33,769 nt of DNA. Source: Verrucomicrobiota bacterium (GTDB lineage Bacteria > Verrucomicrobiota > Verrucomicrobiia > Verrucomicrobiales > Verrucomicrobiaceae). Positions 1-7,395 of the stretch are shown in pieces. The stretch covers positions 1-33,769 of the forward strand of contig JAPLUN010000656.1 in the NCBI GenBank assembly GCA_026397715.1, read 5' to 3'. Each line of letters begins with the position of its first letter. Within the stretch, counting starts at the first letter, position 1. Both the position numbers and the translations under genes were made by a program. Under the pieces are notes generated by a model, which worked only from the letters and a program-made list of their open reading frames with translations, was not told the DNA's origin and did not search any database.

Positions 1-923
1 GGGAGAATGACGCAGCTTTCTGAGATGCTGTCGATGCGATGCGCCTGACGTGTGCGCTCGTTGAAGACGAGATGCCGCCACGTTTTCTCCTGGTAGGGGA
101 GAAGCTTGAGCAGGATGAGGCTGCCGACGATGGCATAGTACACTTCGGCATCGTCGAGGGTCTGGTCCTTGTTTTCGACGGGCTCGCTGTAGATGCCGCG
201 GCCGGTGGCGGTGTTGTTCTCCACCTTCACGGTGAGATCGCCGCCGACGGTCTCGACGAAGACGCGATCCTCGATGCTGATGTGCGGGTGGTCGCCGTGG
301 ATGTACATGTCCCGCGTGGCGCGCTTCCATTCAAACTCCTGAGTGGGAGGGAAGACGAACTCGTGATCGCTGCGGTTGCCGAGATACTTGAGCGTGCCGA
401 GGTCATCGTTCACGAGCCACTTGAAGGCTTTTACCTCCGTGGCGCGCTGGCCCACCTGAAAGCCCAGGTAAAGATGCGGACCGATGCGGTGGAACTTCAG
501 GAAGGAGGCGTGCTTGTAGTAGTTGTAGAGGTAGGCGAAGTCCTCCACGAATTGGGGATCACTTAGCAGGCCGTCTTTGTTCGGATGAAAGCTGTGATCC
601 GCAGGATGATAATCATAGACCGCGAACACGTCCTCGATGCGCATGGTGCTGCGCAGGCCGAGGTGGACGTTGTAGCCAAACAGAAAGCGATGCGGGCCGA
701 TGGCGGCGAGGTCGCGCGGCACGCAGTTGTTTTCTGTCGTGAGGCGTGACGTGGCCAGCAGCGCTGTCTCAATGCCGCCGAACTCCGCCTTGCGGTCAGC
801 GTTCAGCAGATCCAGCCGACGCTGCAATTCGGAGCCGTGCTTGTTGAGACGCTGACGAATGACTTCGTAAGCGCCGGCTTCGAGCTGCGGGGAAGGTTGG
901 GGAGATGGAGGCATGTCGGCCAT
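1..923 (-). CDS. DUF3686-type 'DNA repair ATPase', N-terminal part (runs off the left edge)
   Basis: An open frame of 307 codons starts at ATG 923 (or ATG 914, in frame) and reaches base 1 without a stop, so the gene is cut by the window edge. The visible protein begins MADMPPSPQP, has an early helical stretch, then a conserved-looking segment containing NNCVPRDLAAIGPHRFLFGYN and FAYLYNYYKHASF, which I recognise as the DUF3686 N-terminal region of very large (about 1,600-1,700 residue) AAA ATPases annotated as DNA repair ATPases. The Walker motifs would lie outside the window. The real biochemical role of the family is poorly defined, and 'DNA repair' is an annotation label. It starts 6 bases after the stop of the Imm33-like gene and lies downstream of the flotillin and YqiJ-like genes on the same strand, so co-transcription is likely. 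No clear Shine-Dalgarno site was seen. Confidence 0.8.
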   Translation of the reverse strand, partial: MADMPPSPQPSPQLEAGAYEVIRQRLNKHGSELQRRLDLLNADRKAEFGGIETALLATSRLTTENNCVPRDLAAIGPHRFLFGYNVHLGLRSTMRIEDVFAVYDYHPADHSFHPNKDGLLSDPQFVEDFAYLYNYYKHASFLKFHRIGPHLYLGFQVGQRATEVKAFKWLVNDDLGTLKYLGNRSDHEFVFPPTQEFEWKRATRDMYIHGDHPHISIEDRVFVETVGGDLTVKVENNTATGRGIYSEPVENKDQTLDDAEVYYAIVGSLILLKLLPYQEKTWRHLVFNERTRQAHRIDSISESCVIL

Positions 924-929
924 TGATAG

Positions 930-1463
930 CTAAAGGGAGCTTTGGTTTTTTGGGTCAAATCGCTCGACCTTGCCAGAATCCAAATGGACTAAAAAACCCT
1001 CAGGGAGAAGCCAGTAGGGAGCCATTCGCATGTCCTGAATTGTCAGTTCATAGAGTGAACGCAATTCGACCGAATCGATGTCATTCATGTCTAGCTGCTC
1101 CCCATATACCCCCACATACCAGCCAGAGTCAGTGCCTCCGCTTGAACGATCGTGTTTCAAAAAAACTCCCGAATCCCCAGATGAGTAGGATTTAGACACC
1201 AGTGCTGAATGACGGAGAGTGCAAGGCGAAGCATCTACTTGATGTTGATTGATGACCTCATTTTGTTGTTGGGAGATTTTCTCGGCTTCGGTAAAGTCCG
1301 TTGTGAATGAAGCGATACGTTTCATGTCTAACGTCTCGATTTCTGGTGGCGAGCCGCTTTTCGCAATACGAAAAACAAACCAGCCGCATTGGACTGTTTC
1401 CCCCGCTTGATGTGGGCGAACAGCCAAATAGTCTTGAACCAAACTTTTGAGATCAGAAGACAT
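930..1463 (-). CDS. Imm33/DUF2185 domain protein
   Basis: 177 residues, no signal peptide, probably cytoplasmic. The C-terminal half (about residues 85-170) has the DUF2185/Imm33 pattern: a beta strand with ALVSKSYSSG, then TDSGWYVGVYGEQ, a short helical region with LRSLYELTIQD, and the closing APYWLLPEGFLVHLD. Members of this family occur as presumed immunity proteins next to polymorphic toxins and also as free-standing proteins. The N-terminal half (GWFVFRI, PEIETLDMKRIASFTTDF) is not one I can name. No toxin gene is visible nearby. The gene sits 14 bases after the flotillin stop and 6 bases before the ATPase start, so it is in the operon. Its base composition is visibly more AT-rich than both neighbours, with codons such as TTG, AAA and CAA frequent, which suggests later insertion. 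Family call moderately sure, function unknown. Confidence 0.75.
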   Translation of the reverse strand: MSSDLKSLVQDYLAVRPHQAGETVQCGWFVFRIAKSGSPPEIETLDMKRIASFTTDFTEAEKISQQQNEVINQHQVDASPCTLRHSALVSKSYSSGDSGVFLKHDRSSGGTDSGWYVGVYGEQLDMNDIDSVELRSLYELTIQDMRMAPYWLLPEGFLVHLDSGKVERFDPKNQSSL

Positions 1464-1477
1464 CTCGAATGACGCGG

Positions 1478-3562
1478 TTACTTCTTCGCCGCCTTGGCTG
1501 CGAGGAGGCCGCTGACGGTCTGCTCGGTGAGGCCGAAGCGGGAGGCGGCGCCGATCATGCCGGTGAGCTTGTTTAAGGTGGTGGCGTCGGGGTTGAGGCC
1601 GATCAGTTTGCCGAAGAGGGCGCTGAGGGTGAGGTTCTTGGTGTCTTCGGAGGTGAGGCCGAATTGATCAATGATGTTTTTGAGCTGGGATTTGAAGTAG
1701 TCGGGATCGCCGGTGAAGAAGGTTTCCTTCACATCCGTGAGCGTGCGGCTGCCTTCGACCATGCGGTCGATGGCGCGGGCGTTGCCGATGGCGTTGGTGA
1801 TCTTGTCGAAGAACTGGCTTTCGCCGCCGATGATTTCGATCTTGGCGGACTTCATGGCCTCGCCGAGCACGTTGGCCTGGGCGGCGGCGATGTCCTTCTG
1901 GATGTTGATCTGCGCGAGCTCGATGGCTTTTTCCTTTTCGAGCGTGAGCTTGAATTCCTCGTGTTCGCGTCCGGCGTTTTCGAGGAGCTTCATGGCCTGC
2001 GCCTTCTTGGTGATGCCATCGGCTTCCGCAGCGAGTTTGAGCTGCGTGACTTCGGCATCTGCGGTGCCCTGCTTCTGTGAGGCTTCGGCCTTTGCAAGCA
2101 GGACCTGGGCTTCTCCGAGGCCGATGGCGGCGGAGCTGGCGGTGCGGCCTTCGGCGAGAGATTTCTCGGCGGCGGCATCCTTGGAGGCGGACTCTTGCCG
2201 GGCTTCGGCAAGCGTGAGCAATTCCTGAGCGTGAAGCTCTGCAGCCTGCTTGGAAGCGTCGGCGGCTTTGATGGTGGTGAAGGCTGACTGCTCAGCGGCG
2301 AGCTGAGCGGATTGTTTGGAGGCTTCGGCCTCTTTGATTTTCTGGATGAGCTGCTCCTGGGCGTTTTTCTCGGCGTTGGTGAGAGCAACCTGCTTCTCGC
2401 GGTCGGCGGTGGCGAAGGCTTCGGCGTCCTTCATTTTCTGCTGCTCGATGACGACGGTTTTTTCGAGAGCCACGCGGTCTTTGATGACTTCCTGGATGTT
2501 CTTTTTCTCCACTTCGACGGCCTTCTCCTTCTCGATGGCTTTGAGCGTGGTGACGCGCTCGCGGTCGATGATTTCGAGATCGCGATCACGGGTGACGCGC
2601 TCGACTTCGACGGCGTCGGTGCGCTCCTTGTTGCGCTGGGCGACGAGGACCTGGCGATCTTTGTTCTGGGTGGCGACGGCGATTTCTTCGTCGGCGCTGA
2701 TTCTGGCGCGTTCAGACTTCAGGCGCTCTTCTTCCTGGACCTTCATCGTCTCGGCCGTTTCGCGGGCACGGACGCTTTCGACATCGCGCTTCTGCTTCGA
2801 CTCGGTTTCGGCCAGCTGGCGTTCGAGTTCGAGGATGGCTTCACGGGCCTGAACGTCCTGCTGCTTGATGACTTTTTCTTTGTCGCGCTGGATGTTGTTG
2901 GAGAGCTTGGCCTGGATGGCGGTGAGCTCGGTGATTTTCTTGATGCCTTCGGCGTCGAGGATGTTGTCGGGATCGAGGTTTTCGAGCTGCGTTTGTTCGA
3001 GGAAGTCGATGGCGCAGTCGTCGAGGGTGAAGCCGTTGAGGTCGGTGCCGATGACTTTGAGGATCTCGCTCTTGAAATGGTCGCGCTCATTGTAGAGCTG
3101 CACGAATTCGAAGCGCTTGCCCACGGTCTTGAGGGCTTCGGAAAACTTGGCGTCAAACAGCACACGGATGGTGTCCACAGTGCTGGCACGGGTGCAGCCG
3201 ATGCTCTGGGCCACGCGGAGCACATCTTCCGGCGTTTTGTTCACGCGGACGAAGAAGGCGACCTTGATGTCGGCACGCAGGTTGTCTTTGCAGATGAGGC
3301 CTTCCTGAGCTTTGCGCTCGATCTCGATGCGCTTGACCGAGATGTCCATGTACTCGGATTGATGGGCCACAGGGATGACGATCATGCCGTTGAAGGTCAC
3401 CTTGGTGCCGCCGATGCCGTTGCGCACGATGGCCTGGCCCTGCTGAACTTTGCGGAAGAAGCGCGAGAATAGAATCAGGATGCCGAGAAAGATGCCGATG
3501 ATGATGACTCCGACAAGAAGGCTGCCTTCGAGGAGGAGAGCGAGGGGTAGGGATGAGGTCAT
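1478..3562 (-). CDS. Flotillin-like SPFH/band-7 membrane scaffold protein (YqiK type)
   Basis: 694 residues. Residues about 11-34 form one hydrophobic membrane segment (ending ILILFSRFF). This is followed by an SPFH/band-7 domain to about residue 215 with QQGQAIVRNGIGGTKV, AFFVRVNKTPEDV and LNGFTLDDCAIDFLEQT. A very long charged, alanine/glutamate-rich coiled coil follows (about 220-560), rich in EKEKAVEVEK-like and AEASKQ-like repeats, then a C-terminal globular part containing KIEIIGGESQFFDKI. Flotillins oligomerise at membrane microdomains and act as scaffolds. The protein is longer than Escherichia coli YqiK (about 550 residues), mainly in the coiled coil. It lies 27 bases downstream of a YqiJ-like gene, reproducing the yqiJ-yqiK pair. 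Its partner here is probably the DUF3686 ATPase downstream. Start ATG 3562 is chosen because the membrane segment follows at once. Confidence 0.93.
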   Translation of the reverse strand: MTSSLPLALLLEGSLLVGVIIIGIFLGILILFSRFFRKVQQGQAIVRNGIGGTKVTFNGMIVIPVAHQSEYMDISVKRIEIERKAQEGLICKDNLRADIKVAFFVRVNKTPEDVLRVAQSIGCTRASTVDTIRVLFDAKFSEALKTVGKRFEFVQLYNERDHFKSEILKVIGTDLNGFTLDDCAIDFLEQTQLENLDPDNILDAEGIKKITELTAIQAKLSNNIQRDKEKVIKQQDVQAREAILELERQLAETESKQKRDVESVRARETAETMKVQEEERLKSERARISADEEIAVATQNKDRQVLVAQRNKERTDAVEVERVTRDRDLEIIDRERVTTLKAIEKEKAVEVEKKNIQEVIKDRVALEKTVVIEQQKMKDAEAFATADREKQVALTNAEKNAQEQLIQKIKEAEASKQSAQLAAEQSAFTTIKAADASKQAAELHAQELLTLAEARQESASKDAAAEKSLAEGRTASSAAIGLGEAQVLLAKAEASQKQGTADAEVTQLKLAAEADGITKKAQAMKLLENAGREHEEFKLTLEKEKAIELAQINIQKDIAAAQANVLGEAMKSAKIEIIGGESQFFDKITNAIGNARAIDRMVEGSRTLTDVKETFFTGDPDYFKSQLKNIIDQFGLTSEDTKNLTLSALFGKLIGLNPDATTLNKLTGMIGAASRFGLTEQTVSGLLAAKAAKK

Positions 3563-3589
3563 GAGCGAGTTGGGTGAAAGGGTGTTGGA

Positions 3590-4252
3590 TTAGTTCTGGG
3601 AAGCGGGTTCGATCAGGTAAAAAATATTGTCGGGACCGGCGGAGATGACTTTGGCCGAGTCGCCGCGTTTCAGCGGTGTGACTCCCGGCTCGGTGCGGAC
3701 ATTGATCAGCAGAGGAACGCTGGCGGTGGTGATTTCGAGCTGACCGTAGGAGTCATCCGCTTCCGTGGAGGTGATGATGCCGGTGCGCCCGATGACCTCC
3801 TCGGCCTCGGAGTCGGAATCTCCCATGGCTTTGAAGAGTTTGGCGACGGGGAGGGTGACGAGTTTGGTCACGATGAGGCTGCCGAGAAGGTTGGGCAGGA
3901 GGAGCCAGACGGCCTGCAACAGGCTGCCAGCCTGGTTGTACCATTCGTTCAGCGCCAGTGAGCCAAACCAGAGAAAGAGGACCATGAAACTGAGCCAGAC
4001 CATGAGGGGCACCTGTGAAAAGCCGAGGAAACGACCCGCCGAGAGCCAGGCTCCGCCGGTGCTCATACCAAGAGAGTTTGAGGAGCCAGCACCGTGGTGG
4101 GCATCGCCGTCTGTGCCGAGATCGTCAGGCAGATCAGCCTCGAAATCCAGCGCGCCAAGCAGGACCAGAAGCCAGTAGCAGACGACCAGTGTCAGCAGCA
4201 GCGTCAGCAAAAGCTGGTGTGGCAGGATGGCGGCTTGGAAGAGTTCGAACAC
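3590..4252 (-). CDS. YqiJ-like OB-fold (NfeD-related, DUF1449) inner-membrane protein
   Basis: 220 residues starting with GTG 4252. Hydrophobic segments lie at about residues 10-35, 80-103 and 108-135. An acidic and glycine/histidine-containing linker separates the first two. The C-terminal 75 residues (EEVIGRTGIITSTEA, LEITTASVPLLINVRTEP, LKRGDSAKVISAG) form a predicted beta-barrel OB-fold like that of NfeD/YuaF/YqiJ proteins. In known systems such proteins are encoded beside and work with flotillin-type SPFH proteins, which matches the gene order here. It is the first gene of the leftward operon, so the promoter should lie in 4253-4500. No good Shine-Dalgarno site precedes the GTG, so the exact start is uncertain. 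Confidence 0.85.
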   Translation of the reverse strand: MFELFQAAILPHQLLLTLLLTLVVCYWLLVLLGALDFEADLPDDLGTDGDAHHGAGSSNSLGMSTGGAWLSAGRFLGFSQVPLMVWLSFMVLFLWFGSLALNEWYNQAGSLLQAVWLLLPNLLGSLIVTKLVTLPVAKLFKAMGDSDSEAEEVIGRTGIITSTEADDSYGQLEITTASVPLLINVRTEPGVTPLKRGDSAKVISAGPDNIFYLIEPASQN

Positions 4253-4519
4253 GTTGGGAGAGTTGGCGGAAAGGTGATGTGCGATATAAGCAACTGACCC
4301 GAGGCGAGGCGATTACAATTTTGCAGATCGTCTTCAATGCAATTAGATGGGCCTAGTTGCGCGTGCCGCAGAGGTTAAATAAATTCCTGATCGCCGGGGT
4401 GGGGGAGGATTGAAAAACCGAGATTCGGAATGTTCGCACGGTTTATTTTTGGGTGAGGAGAGGGATGGCAGGTTGCGCGAAAGGCGGCTTTGAGGGCGTG
4501 ATATGAACCGTGAGAAGCA
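4253..4519. promoter_or_regulatory. Divergent intergenic region between the flotillin operon and the PUR-family gene
   Basis: Together with the promoter to its right this is a 355-base gap between divergently transcribed genes. I see no credible coding region; a short plus-strand frame at 4094-4297 is a shadow of the YqiJ-like gene. The leftward promoter of the flotillin operon must lie here, but I could not pick a convincing -35/-10 pair. The stretch 4370-4390 (gttaaataaattcc) is locally AT-rich, and 4393-4412 is a G-rich run. Confidence 0.4.
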
Positions 4520-4547
4520 TTGACAACCCCGGCGCTGCTCCTAGAAT
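4520..4547 (+). promoter_or_regulatory. Sigma-70-type promoter of the PUR-family gene
   Basis: TTGACA at 4520-4525 is a perfect -35 element. TAGAAT at 4542-4547 matches the -10 consensus at five of six positions, with a 16-base spacer. The predicted transcription start near 4554 leaves a leader of about 50 bases before ATG 4608. It is the best promoter match I found in the window. Confidence 0.75.
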
Positions 4548-4607
4548 CGGCATCGAATTCACCCAGAACAAAGTACAGCGAATCGTCAGTCAGTGGAGGT
4601 TACCGGC

Positions 4608-4850
4608 ATGAGGAACACAGAATTTGAAGACGAACGGCGTCCGCCCAATCCGCCGCTGCATTCCGAGAAAATCGTCACGGATCGGAAGATTTTTTTCCTG
4701 GATCTCAAGGAGAATGATCGCGGCAAATTCATCAAGATCACCGAGGACGTTCGCGGCCGCCGTGACACGATCATTCTGCCGATCGACGCCGCGCAGGAGT
4801 TCCTGGACGCCATGATGCGGACGGTGGACGCTGCGAGTGTGGATGAGTGA
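4608..4850 (+). CDS. PUR-family (DUF3276) small nucleic-acid-binding protein
   Basis: 80 residues when started at ATG 4608, which has a good Shine-Dalgarno site (GGAGG at 4595-4599, 8 bases upstream). The GTG at 4593 is rejected because it would use that ribosome site as coding sequence. The core, about residues 19-72 (HSEKIVTDRKIFFLDLKEN, GKFIKITEDVRGRRDTIILP, then AAQEFLDAMM), matches the single PUR repeat of DUF3276 proteins, related to eukaryotic Pur-alpha and Borrelia BpuR. These bind single-stranded nucleic acid. A four-strand sheet plus helix is expected. The strong promoter and ribosome site suggest good expression. Target nucleic acids cannot be read from the sequence. Confidence 0.8.
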   Translation: MRNTEFEDERRPPNPPLHSEKIVTDRKIFFLDLKENDRGKFIKITEDVRGRRDTIILPIDAAQEFLDAMMRTVDAASVDE

Positions 4851-4855
4851 GTTCG

Positions 4856-4957
4856 TTACACGAACCTGATCTCGTGCTTCTGCCCTTGCTCGTCATGCGC
4901 GGGATTGAGTGATCCCAACTCGAAATCAGCGCGGTCGAAGTCGATGCGGACAATGCT
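4856..4957 (-). pseudogene. 3'-end remnant of a metallophosphoesterase gene
   Basis: Read leftward, this stretch encodes about 34 codons ending in a stop at 4858-4856. The last 30 residues match the C-terminus of the intact metallophosphoesterase at 6415-7341 at about 21 positions (for example LNPAHDEQGQKHEIRFV here against LNPAHEEHGQKHVIKFV there). By eye the DNA differs at about 20 of 98 positions. Upstream of 4957 the similarity stops, and no long open frame continues in this frame. It therefore looks like the tail of a lost paralogue, or of a duplicated copy, left behind just after the PUR-family gene. Confidence 0.75.
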
Positions 4958-5055
4958 CTGGTGTGCAGTGACGCTTTTTTCATTACTCTGGCGAACGCAA
5001 CCTCCAAATCTGATGGCTTGCTGTGGTTTTAAAATCTGAGCAGAATGGCTCAGCC

Positions 5056-6384
5056 ATGAAGCTTCAAACTAACCGTCACCGTTCATCCCTGACGCCCGGC
5101 TACTCTTGGTTGCGGATGATTATTGCGTGCCTGCTGCCTTGGCTCGCGGCTGCTGATCTTCAGGCTGGAGGACGGCAGGAACTCTTCGCGAGCGAAGCTG
5201 GCGAAGGCCCGTTGCTGTTTTTCGTGCGGCCAGAGAACAGCCACGGCAAGCCATTGGCCGACGATGAGGGTGATCGACGTGAGAGCGTTTATGTCTGGAG
5301 CGCGGGTGATCCGGGGCCGCCGCAACGAGTGATGCGCTGTGATGTCCCATTGCCCAATTTCCTTCACCGCATCAGCCAGCAAGGGGTGTTGATACGTTAC
5401 CATGACAGGCTGCAACTCCTGGATCTGAAGGCTGGAAAGATGGAGCGGCTGCTGAAGACGGACGATCAGAGCGACCTCGTGCGTGCGGACGGAACCACCC
5501 TCTACGTCCTGCAGCAGACCGTCCCACGCGAGTCATCTGGCTATCGACTGAAGACCCAGGATGGCAAGACGGTGCTGGATGAATGGCATCGTCCCAAGGA
5601 CCGGCTATGCGCATATTTCGCTGGAGATGTTCCGAAGACGGTCGAACTCGCCGAGCCGTTGATCGAAGCGGTCTTGCAGCATGATGCTGAGGGTTTCTGG
5701 GTGGTGACGGCCGAAACGCCGCCGCGCCTGCTTCATGTGTCCACGCAGGGCGTGATCACAGATGCACTGCCATGGCAAGCCGACTGGGCAGTCTGTGAGG
5801 CCAAGTTTTCTTTGTCTCCTGACGCCAGACACATGGCGCTCTCAATCCTGCGGACCGATCAAGATTTTCACGAGCGCCGGGACTTGGTGGTGATGAGCCG
5901 CGAGAAAAAGGCCATCCTCCAAACGGTGAGGGACATCGACCTGCGGAATTCCCTTCTCTCAGGTTCGACGCCAAGCCTCCAACTGGCCTGGCTTGATCGC
6001 AGCACTCTTCGTTTTGGCTCCTACTTCTTTTCCTCCTGGCAGGTTCTAAACGTTGAGACACTGGCCATTACCAAATTTGATCCGACAGCAGTGCTTCAAC
6101 GTGAGCCATCCGATCCTCGAATCGTGGTGGGAAAATTTGAAACCACCCACGGCAGGGTGTGGTTCGGAAAAGACACCGAACTCGCCGGGAGCGTCCTGAA
6201 TGCCAAGGGGAATTGGGTTTCCTCGTGCCTGGAGTTCAGCCCTGATTCGGCCTGGGCTGCGCTTGCATCGCCTGAGCTGGATAGCGTGGTGGTTTTGGAT
6301 GGCGAGAACAGAACGCGCCGCAAGCTCATCGACGGCTGGTGCTATGATCTGCGCTGGCTGGGTGCGCCCGGCGAGAAGCCGTGA
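5056..6384 (+). CDS. Secreted beta-propeller-like protein of unknown function
   Basis: 442 residues from ATG 5056; GTG 5023 would add 11 residues. A basic N-terminus (KLQTNRHRSS) followed by the hydrophobic run MIIACLLPWLAAA and a possible cleavage site near LQA-GG indicates export. The rest is beta-rich with spaced repeats of the kind seen in TolB/WD-like propellers: LQLLDLKAGKMERLL, TTLYVLQQTV, FSLSPDARHMALSIL, LEFSPDSAWAALASPELDS, VVVLDGENRTRRKLI. The two FSPD/LSPD motifs are typical propeller blade starts. No catalytic residues are recognisable, so a binding or scaffold role is possible. An inverted repeat (CTGAGC/GCTCAG, 5036-5053) lies just before the start. It converges on the metallophosphoesterase gene. 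The close family is not known to me. Confidence 0.7.
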   Translation: MKLQTNRHRSSLTPGYSWLRMIIACLLPWLAAADLQAGGRQELFASEAGEGPLLFFVRPENSHGKPLADDEGDRRESVYVWSAGDPGPPQRVMRCDVPLPNFLHRISQQGVLIRYHDRLQLLDLKAGKMERLLKTDDQSDLVRADGTTLYVLQQTVPRESSGYRLKTQDGKTVLDEWHRPKDRLCAYFAGDVPKTVELAEPLIEAVLQHDAEGFWVVTAETPPRLLHVSTQGVITDALPWQADWAVCEAKFSLSPDARHMALSILRTDQDFHERRDLVVMSREKKAILQTVRDIDLRNSLLSGSTPSLQLAWLDRSTLRFGSYFFSSWQVLNVETLAITKFDPTAVLQREPSDPRIVVGKFETTHGRVWFGKDTELAGSVLNAKGNWVSSCLEFSPDSAWAALASPELDSVVVLDGENRTRRKLIDGWCYDLRWLGAPGEKP

Positions 6385-6414
6385 TCCGCACGCGAAGTCC
6401 ACTTCAGTCTTTCC

Positions 6415-7341
6415 TCACACGAACTTGATCACATGCTTCTGCCCGTGCTCCTCGTGGGCGGGATTGAGCGCACGGAGTTCGAACTCGGCACGGTCTGAAT
6501 TGATGCGGACGATGACCCAGCCGTTCGGGCGTTTGGGGTCGAAGGTGTAGGCGACGGGCGGGAGATTGATGAGCGGAAGGCCGGTCTTCTCGTGTTTCGT
6601 TTTCAGCCAGGTGTGGGTGTGGCCGTAGATGTAGCCCTGCACCTTGGGATAGGCGGCGAGGAGATCGAAGAGAGCATCGCTGTCCTGCAGGCAGGAGCCT
6701 TTGCCTTTGTCATTCATGCTGGGCTGCATTGGATTGTGATGCGCCACGATGAAGGTGGGCTTGTTGGGCGCGTTGCGCAGTTCGCGTTCGATCCACACGA
6801 GCTGGGGTTCGCCCAGCAGACCGGGGGTTTTGTTCACGAGGTCGAGGGAGTCGAGCAGGATCCAATTCACCTGGGCGCTGGTGACGGTGGCGACGTGCTT
6901 GTCCGGCACGTTCATGGGCCGCTCGGCGTTGGGCGGCGGCGGGCCGATGATGGCGTTGAGGAAGTTGTTGCGGTGGTCGTGGTTGCCGAGGGTGCAGTGA
7001 ATCTGGATGGACTGTTCGCGCAGCGCCTGAATGCAGTGGGTGAAGGTGACGTAGTCCTCCGTTTTGCCTTCGAGGTAGGCGCAGTCGCCGTTGACGATGA
7101 GGCCAAAGGGCTTCTGGCCGATCTTGAGCACCTGATTGGCGCAGCGGCGCAGATTTTCCGCCATGCAGGCGCCACGCGCGACGAGCGCCTCGTCCTGGGC
7201 GATGTGGGGGTCGGAAAACAGGACCCAGGTCTGTTCAGGAATCTCAAGCGCGGGAAGCTGCGTGGCGAGTGCGCCCAGAGCAGCGGCGGTGCCGTGCTGC
7301 AAAAAGTTGCGGCGGGTGAGAGGGGGGAAGGTGATTGGCAT
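6415..7341 (-). CDS. Tat-exported calcineurin-like metallophosphoesterase
   Basis: 308 residues from ATG 7341. An upstream TTG at 7392 is in frame but would place 17 residues before a clear Tat signal. The N-terminus has the twin-arginine motif TRRNFLQ (residues 9-15) and a following hydrophobic stretch to about residue 31. The metallophosphoesterase metal-site motifs occur in order: D44-P-H46, G-D86, GNHD at 119-122, VAHHN in the middle, and GHTHTW near the C-terminus. This predicts a two-metal phosphohydrolase acting outside the cytoplasm. The substrate (nucleotide, phosphodiester, phosphoprotein or lipid) cannot be told. It lies downstream of upp on the same strand with a 54-base gap. A truncated relative of its 3' end lies at 4856-4957. 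Confidence 0.9.
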   Translation of the reverse strand: MPITFPPLTRRNFLQHGTAAALGALATQLPALEIPEQTWVLFSDPHIAQDEALVARGACMAENLRRCANQVLKIGQKPFGLIVNGDCAYLEGKTEDYVTFTHCIQALREQSIQIHCTLGNHDHRNNFLNAIIGPPPPNAERPMNVPDKHVATVTSAQVNWILLDSLDLVNKTPGLLGEPQLVWIERELRNAPNKPTFIVAHHNPMQPSMNDKGKGSCLQDSDALFDLLAAYPKVQGYIYGHTHTWLKTKHEKTGLPLINLPPVAYTFDPKRPNGWVIVRINSDRAEFELRALNPAHEEHGQKHVIKFV

Positions 7342-7395
7342 GGGAAGGAATGAAACGCTGCTTGAGGGCCGGATCGTGCGAACAGGAAGCAAACT

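Noticed and set aside
39-566. 175-codon plus-strand open frame at the left edge
   Set aside because: It is antisense to the DUF3686 ATPase frame, which has recognisable family sequence and continues off the edge. The plus-strand product is a valine/glutamate-rich shadow.
2312-3472. 386-codon plus-strand frame
   Set aside because: Shadow of the flotillin coiled coil. The product is low-complexity Phe/Leu/Asp/Gly typical of the antisense of charged repeats.
4771-5007. 78-codon minus-strand frame across the phosphoesterase remnant
   Set aside because: It is in a different frame from the one that matches the phosphoesterase C-terminus, and it runs into the PUR gene.
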